A stretch of 56,327 nt of DNA from positions 1 to 56,327 of the forward strand of contig JAIMAY010000018.1 of assembly GCA_023511725.1 (NCBI GenBank), given 5' to 3'. The notes below the pieces were generated by a model, which was given only the letters and a program-made list of their open reading frames with translations, was not told the DNA's origin and searched no databases. This stretch comes from Alicyclobacillus sp. Lineage in GTDB: Bacteria; Bacillota; Bacilli; Alicyclobacillales; Alicyclobacillaceae. Positions 51,576 to 56,327 of the stretch are shown piece after piece; positions within the stretch are counted from its first letter, which is position 1, and each line of letters starts with the position of its first letter. The position numbers and the translations under genes are program-made.

Positions 51576-52745
51576 TTAGCCCGCCGAGACGGGAGCCGGC
51601 TCACGCTGTGCCCCGACCCAGTATGCGTACACGAGGGCCGTTGCCAGAATGGCCACAGCGCCCGCCACAATGAACGGTAGACCGATGTGCACCTGGTAGA
51701 GAACCGTGGCGAGGATGGGACCGACGATGCGTGCCAGATTGTCCATCGCCGATATGAGACCGGAGGCGAGCCCCTGCCCCACGCGCGTTTTCTTCGTGAC
51801 CACGGACTGCAGCGTAGGTTTGATGACGGTGTTGCTCGCTCCAAAGATGGTCATGTACAGCGCGGCCGTCCAGAAGTTGCGCGAGAGCAGGATCAGCCAC
51901 AGCCCGATGCCGGAGATGACCAGCCCGGCCACCATCGCCGGCAGTTCCTTGCCGTGTTTGATGAAGCTGACGATCCCGCCCTGCACCGCCGCCCCGACAA
52001 TCCCCGAGATCAGAAACATCATGCCGATGTCGAAGGCCGTCGCGTGGATCTTGACCATCTCGAAGTACTGCAGCACGCCCTCCAACGACGAGATGCAGAA
52101 CTGCGAGACGAAATCGACGAGGTACAGGTACTTGAGTGGACCGGCAAACGCTGCCCATCGTGAGGTGTTGGCCGCCGCGGCTTGCCCCCGACGCTCCGGC
52201 GTGAGAGACTCGCGCAACGCGGCCAGCCCCCACAGCGCGTTGAGGATGGCGAGCACACCCGCGGCGTAAAAGGGCACCGCCACACCCCAGCGGCTGAGCA
52301 GACCTCCGAAGGCGGGGCCGATAATGAATCCGAAACCGATGGCCATTCCCGCGAAGGCCATCCCTCGCGTACGCTGCTCCACGCCGGTCACGTCCGCGAT
52401 GTACGCCATCGCCGTGGCCGTCACGGCGCCCGAGAAGCCGCCGGCGACAATCCGCGCCACGTACATCAGCCAGAGCATGTGTTGGGCAAGCCCGAACACG
52501 ATGAAACCGACGGCGAATCCGAGCAGACCCGTGATGAGCACTGGCTTTCGGCCCACCTTATCCGACAACCTACCCCACCATGGGCTGATGAAGAAACCCA
52601 CGGCCGAGTACACGGCCAGCATCAGGCCTAGATGGAACGGACGCGCCCCCGTGCCCGCCACCATCAAGGGCAGTACAGGAATGATGCAGCCAAATCCGAT
52701 GAACACGATGGTGAGCATGGTCAGAATCACGGCCAACCGTCGCAT
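51576..52745 (-). CDS. MFS transporter (multidrug-efflux-like, 12 TM)
   Basis: A 389-residue major facilitator protein with twelve predicted helices. Motif A is GRLSDKVGRKPVLITGLLG in the loop between helices 2 and 3, and the helix 5 motif C-like stretch is FIIGPAFGGLL, both characteristic of drug:H+ antiporters. The substrate cannot be assigned. It is monocistronic with its own terminator. Confidence 0.88.
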   Translation of the reverse strand: MRRLAVILTMLTIVFIGFGCIIPVLPLMVAGTGARPFHLGLMLAVYSAVGFFISPWWGRLSDKVGRKPVLITGLLGFAVGFIVFGLAQHMLWLMYVARIVAGGFSGAVTATAMAYIADVTGVEQRTRGMAFAGMAIGFGFIIGPAFGGLLSRWGVAVPFYAAGVLAILNALWGLAALRESLTPERRGQAAAANTSRWAAFAGPLKYLYLVDFVSQFCISSLEGVLQYFEMVKIHATAFDIGMMFLISGIVGAAVQGGIVSFIKHGKELPAMVAGLVISGIGLWLILLSRNFWTAALYMTIFGASNTVIKPTLQSVVTKKTRVGQGLASGLISAMDNLARIVGPILATVLYQVHIGLPFIVAGAVAILATALVYAYWVGAQREPAPVSAG

Positions 52746-52852
52746 TGCACGTCACCCCTGTTGTCAGAACCGTCCCGCTGCCATCTTCTGTGTCAGGATA
52801 GCACGGGGTGCAGCCGAATCCAAGCCGAAACCGCAGCCGGGAGAGGCGTGAC

Positions 52853-52861
52853 TGGTATAAT
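52853..52861 (+). promoter_or_regulatory. Extended -10 promoter of the one-TM protein gene
   Basis: TGG-TATAAT (hexamer 52856-52861), a perfect extended -10, about 58 nt before the start codon at 52919. No -35 is recognisable. Confidence 0.5.
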
Positions 52862-52918
52862 GTTCGATAGAATTCACATTTTCATTTGGCCGGCCCGCCC
52901 GGCCGAGGAGGCCCTGTC

Positions 52919-53413
52919 ATGTCCTCAACTCCAGTGCGCCGTTGGGGTGCAGGCGAAGATGACCGGGAACGCGTGCGAAGAGGTAAAATCGGCATCATTG
53001 TCATGGTTGTGGGCTTGTTGGCGCTCGGAGGCGCCATGATGGCGGCGATGCGCCACGAATTGAACCAGCGCTTGGCACATCCCGGGCCGTCGTTTGAGAA
53101 GTACGTCCAGGATCATCATCTCGGCACCGTGACAGATGTGACCGACGGGACGGCCACGGACCCCTCCACCACGGTCCTCACGCTGTACGAGGCCATTCCC
53201 AACCAGGACCTGCAGCGCACTGCGCTGGAGTACATGCGCCTATTCGTGGAATACGACCAGGGCCAGTCGTTCGTCCTTTGCGAGCCAGCCTCCCAGGGCC
53301 AAACGCTTGAAGTGGCACTGTGCCATTACGACCCACAGACAGGACAACTGGTGGTGGATCTCCGTCCGCCAGGCGGGCAACCTGTTCACCTGGAGTTGCA
53401 GGAAAACTGGTAA
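52919..53413 (+). CDS. One-TM protein of unknown function
   Basis: A 164-residue protein: about 20 charged residues, one membrane segment near residues 23-42 (IGIIVMVVGLLALGGAMMAA), then a ~120-residue domain, probably outside the cell, with YEAIPNQDLQRTALEYMRLF and a pair of cysteines (LCEPAS, LCHYD). The GAGGAGG ribosome binding site fixes the ATG at 52919. I do not recognise the family. Confidence 0.6.
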   Translation: MSSTPVRRWGAGEDDRERVRRGKIGIIVMVVGLLALGGAMMAAMRHELNQRLAHPGPSFEKYVQDHHLGTVTDVTDGTATDPSTTVLTLYEAIPNQDLQRTALEYMRLFVEYDQGQSFVLCEPASQGQTLEVALCHYDPQTGQLVVDLRPPGGQPVHLELQENW

Positions 53414-53765
53414 TCATTAGCTAACCTGGCCCGCACCCACTGCGACGGATATGCCTTGAACGCTGTCAACAAATTGTAGTAGATTGACAGAGGGACACGC
53501 ACAGTGACCTCGGAATGGCGCGGATGATGCGGGAGACACTGATGAGCAGCGGTGTTGGAAGGGCTTACACGGCATCTGGACGGTCTCCCTGTCAGTTTTT
53601 CGCGGCCCTGGATGGCCTTCTCGTCAAGGGTCATTGAAATTCGAGATCCGCCCATCGGCTTTTCCAATCCCCGTTCGACATCCTTCCACGACTCTGTCAG
53701 AATGTCTGCAGGGAAGTCATCATCCGAACATCTGGGGATACCCGGCTCAACAAGGAGGGATACGT
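53414..53765. other. 352-nt intergenic region before aconitase: dyad and weak promoter, no supported gene
   Basis: No reading frame here has a ribosome binding site and recognisable protein; the frames present are short overlaps. It contains an inverted repeat CTGTCAA-N14-TTGACAG (53463-53490). A weak promoter TTGAAC, 18 nt, TAGATT (53456-53485) overlaps it. If this is the aconitase promoter, the leader would be about 270 nt. AAGGAGG near 53754 belongs to the aconitase gene. Confidence 0.4.
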
Positions 53766-56327
53766 ATGGCAACGAATCGCGATCCGTTCGGGCTGCGCCG
53801 CCAGCTCTCGGCGGGTGGCCAGACGGTGACCTATTACCGGCTGCAGACGCTGGAGGACCAGGGCGTGGCGCCGGTCTCGAAGCTGCCCTTCTCCATCAAG
53901 ATCCTGCTCGAGTCCGTTGCGCGTCACTTTGACGGCCATGCCGTCACGGAGGATCACATTCGCGATCTCGCCAACTGGAACGCCAAGGCGCCTCAGAAGA
54001 CCGAGGTGCCGTTCATGCCGGCGCGCATCCTGCTGCAGGACTTCACCGGTGTCCCGGTCGTGGTGGACCTGGCTGCGATGCGCAACGCCATGCATCGGTT
54101 GGGCGGTGATCCGAAGCGGATCAATCCGTTGATTCCGGTGGATCTCGTGATAGATCACTCCGTACAGGTCGACGCCTTCGCCTCGAAGGAAGCACTGCAG
54201 TTCAACATCAATCGTGAGTTCGAACGCAACGAAGAACGCTACAAGTTCCTGCGCTGGGCGCAGAAGGCGTTTGACAACTTCCGTGTGGTGCCGCCCGGCA
54301 CGGGCATTGTTCACCAGGTGAACCTCGAGTACCTGGCCAAGGTGGTGCAGACGCGGAAGGTAGACGGCGAGACGGTGGCGTTCCCCGATTCGCTGGTCGG
54401 CACCGACTCGCACACCACGATGATCAACGGTATCGGCGTGCTCGGTTGGGGCGTGGGCGGTATCGAGGCCGAGGCGGGCATGCTCGGTCAGCCGCTCTAT
54501 CAGCTGATGCCGGAAGTCATTGGTTTCAAGCTGACGGGTCAGCTGCCGGAGGGTGCGACGGCGACCGATCTCGCCCTGACGGTAACAAACATCCTGCGCA
54601 AGAAGGGCGTTGTCGGCAAGTTCGTCGAGTTCTTTGGTCCCGGCCTGAGCAACATCAGCGTGGCGGATCGGGCCACCGTGGCGAACATGGCCCCCGAGTA
54701 CGGTGCCACCATGGGCTTCTTCCCCGTCGATGCGCAGACGCTCAACTACCTGCGTGAGACGGGTCGCGACGAGAGCCTGGTGCAACTCGTCGAGGCGTAC
54801 TGCAAGGAGCAGGGGCTGTTCCGTACCGACGAGACGCCGGATCCGGTATTCACGGACGTGGTGGAACTGGATCTGTCCACGGTTCAGCCGACGCTCGCCG
54901 GTCCGAAGCGTCCGCAGGATAAGATCGAGCTCAACCGCATGAAACAGAACTTCGAGGAAACGCTGCGCAAGCCCATCGACCAGGGCGGCTTTGGCCTCAC
55001 GGAAGAGCAGGTCCAGAAGACGGCTCAGGTGCGGCACAAGGACGGCAGCGAGGAGACCATGCGCACCGGTTCCGTGGTGATTGCGGCCATCACGAGTTGC
55101 ACCAACACGTCGAACCCGAGCGTCATGATTGGCGCCGGCCTTCTCGCGAAGAAGGCGGCCGAGCGCGGCCTGAAGCCGGCGAAGTACGTGAAGACGAGCC
55201 TGGCGCCGGGTTCTCGGGTGGTCACCGATTACCTGGAGCGCGCGGGGCTGCTTGAGCCTCTTGCCGAGCTCGGCTTTGACGTCGTCGGTTACGGCTGCAC
55301 GACGTGTATCGGGAACAGCGGTCCGCTGCCGGAGGAGGTCGCGCAGACCATCCGCGAGAATGACCTGCTCGTCGCGGCCGTGCTGTCCGGTAACCGTAAC
55401 TTCGAGGGCCGCATCCACTCGCTCGTGCGCGCCAACTACCTGGCATCGCCGCCGCTGGTCATCGCCTATGCGCTGGCCGGTACGGTGGATATCGATCTCG
55501 CCACCGAACCGCTCGGCACCGACAAGGACGGCAAGCCGGTGTACCTGAAGGACATCTGGCCGACCTCCCAGGAGGTGCAGGAGACCATCCGCAAGGCGAT
55601 GGATCCGGAGATGTTCAAGCGCGAGTACGCCACCGTCTTCACGGCGAACGAGCGCTGGAATCAGCTCGATACGCCGGAGGGCGAGATGTACGAGTGGGAC
55701 GAGGCGTCCACCTATATCCAGGAGCCGCCGTTCTTTGTCGGCCTGTCGGTGGACCTGCCGGAGGCTGCGGATATCCAGGGCGCGCGCGTGCTTGCGCTGC
55801 TTGGCGACTCGGTTACGACCGACCACATCTCGCCTGCGGGCGGCATTGCGGTCGACAGCCCGGCCGGCAAGTATCTGCGGGAGCACGGCGTCGAGCCTGT
55901 GGACTTCAACTCGTACGGTTCGCGGCGTGGTAACCACGAGGTGATGATGCGGGGTACGTTCGCCAACATCCGCATCCGCAACCAGGTCGCGCCTGGCACG
56001 GAGGGCGGTGTCACCAAGTACCTGCCGACCGGCGAGATCATGCCCATCTACGACGCGGCCATGAAGTATCAGGCGGATGGCACGCCGCTGGTGGTCATCG
56101 CCGGCAAAGAGTACGGCACTGGCAGCTCGCGCGACTGGGCGGCGAAGGGCACGTACCTGCTGGGGGTCAAGGCCGTGATCGCCGAGAGCTTCGAGCGCAT
56201 CCACCGCAGCAACCTCGTGGGCATGGGCGTGCTGCCGCTGCAGTTCAAGACGGGTGACAGCTGGAAGTCGCTCGGCATCACCGGCCGCGAGACGTTCGAC
56301 ATCCTCGGGCTGAAGGGCGACCTCACC
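53766..56327 (+). CDS. acnA: Aconitate hydratase (partial, cut by right edge)
   Basis: At least 854 residues of an AcnA/IRP-type aconitase interconverting citrate and isocitrate in the TCA cycle. The 4Fe-4S ligands are visible: [15 protein letters not shown] and [16 protein letters not shown]. Other blocks are [28 protein letters not shown], as split motifs such as [16 protein letters not shown], and [16 protein letters not shown] near the end (catalytic Ser). Start ATG at 53766 is preceded by AAGGAGG at about 7 nt. Only the last ~50 residues are probably missing. In Bacillus it can also bind RNA when the cluster is lost (family knowledge). Confidence 0.96.
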   Translation, partial: MATNRDPFGLRRQLSAGGQTVTYYRLQTLEDQGVAPVSKLPFSIKILLESVARHFDGHAVTEDHIRDLANWNAKAPQKTEVPFMPARILLQDFTGVPVVVDLAAMRNAMHRLGGDPKRINPLIPVDLVIDHSVQVDAFASKEALQFNINREFERNEERYKFLRWAQKAFDNFRVVPPGTGIVHQVNLEYLAKVVQTRKVDGETVAFPDSLVGTDSHTTMINGIGVLGWGVGGIEAEAGMLGQPLYQLMPEVIGFKLTGQLPEGATATDLALTVTNILRKKGVVGKFVEFFGPGLSNISVADRATVANMAPEYGATMGFFPVDAQTLNYLRETGRDESLVQLVEAYCKEQGLFRTDETPDPVFTDVVELDLSTVQPTLAGPKRPQDKIELNRMKQNFEETLRKPIDQGGFGLTEEQVQKTAQVRHKDGSEETMRTGSVVIAAITSCTNTSNPSVMIGAGLLAKKAAERGLKPAKYVKTSLAPGSRVVTDYLERAGLLEPLAELGFDVVGYGCTTCIGNSGPLPEEVAQTIRENDLLVAAVLSGNRNFEGRIHSLVRANYLASPPLVIAYALAGTVDIDLATEPLGTDKDGKPVYLKDIWPTSQEVQETIRKAMDPEMFKREYATVFTANERWNQLDTPEGEMYEWDEASTYIQEPPFFVGLSVDLPEAADIQGARVLALLGDSVTTDHISPAGGIAVDSPAGKYLREHGVEPVDFNSYGSRRGNHEVMMRGTFANIRIRNQVAPGTEGGVTKYLPTGEIMPIYDAAMKYQADGTPLVVIAGKEYGTGSSRDWAAKGTYLLGVKAVIAESFERIHRSNLVGMGVLPLQFKTGDSWKSLGITGRETFDILGLKGDLT

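Noticed and set aside
53386-53772. A 128-codon minus-strand frame upstream of aconitase
   Set aside because: No ribosome binding site, no homology, and it overlaps the aconitase ribosome binding site and the end of the preceding gene.
53697-56204. An 835-codon minus-strand frame opposite aconitase
   Set aside because: Aconitase on the plus strand has intact Fe-S and active-site motifs through the whole region. The minus frame has no motif.

Overview
The window is about 56.3 kb of GC-rich chromosomal DNA from a Gram-positive Bacillota, most likely an Alicyclobacillus-like member of the Bacillales. This is inferred from the gene families (YjzC-like, DUF3889, YkoE/TPP riboswitch, CtaA-CtaB and a quinol/cytochrome aa3-type oxidase, short HisG with HisZ), from strong AAGGAGG-type ribosome binding sites, from sigma-A promoters and from CcpA cre-like sites, all in a high-GC context. 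I see no rRNA, tRNA, CRISPR array, insertion sequence or prophage.

Layout. 1-7.7 kb is an envelope region: an ECF sigma factor with a membrane-anchored partner that runs off the left edge, a membrane-anchored polysaccharide deacetylase, and a teichoic-acid-type locus. That locus has a GT2/CDP-polyol phosphotransferase fusion facing tarI-tarJ and a second phosphotransferase. 7.7-13.9 kb holds transketolase, small membrane proteins, a DUF3889 secreted protein, a YeeE/YedE sulfur transporter and a type-B carboxylesterase. 13.9-23.9 kb is a histidine/imidazole catabolic cluster (hutH, hutG, hutI, hutU, an AraC-family regulator, a second and highly divergent urocanase, and a divergently transcribed NCS1 permease). 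23.9-28.2 kb is a TPP-riboswitch operon: a YkoE-type S component, a three-domain EcfA-EcfA-EcfT fusion, and a BtuF-like binding protein without a signal peptide. 28.2-32.6 kb is a beta-oxidation operon. 32.6-34.9 kb is nagA-nagB with a cre site and an attenuator-like leader. 35.5-42.3 kb is a compact his operon (hisZ-G-D-B-H-A-F-IE). Then come ispG, a class I aldolase, a YjzC-like protein, a cytochrome oxidase and heme A cluster (45.1-51.4 kb), an MFS transporter, a one-TM protein, and aconitase cut by the right edge.

How the genes work together. hutH-U-I-G give the complete direct route from histidine to glutamate plus formamide. The second urocanase keeps the NAD+ site signature but has lost the conserved active-site cysteine region. 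With the NCS1 permease and the AraC regulator it looks like a graft for a different imidazole-acrylate substrate (thiourocanate and related compounds are candidates). I regard this as the most promising new system in the window. Other notable points are an intrinsic terminator placed just before hutH, the nag leader, the riboswitch-controlled BtuF-like protein, and several previously easy-to-miss small membrane proteins.
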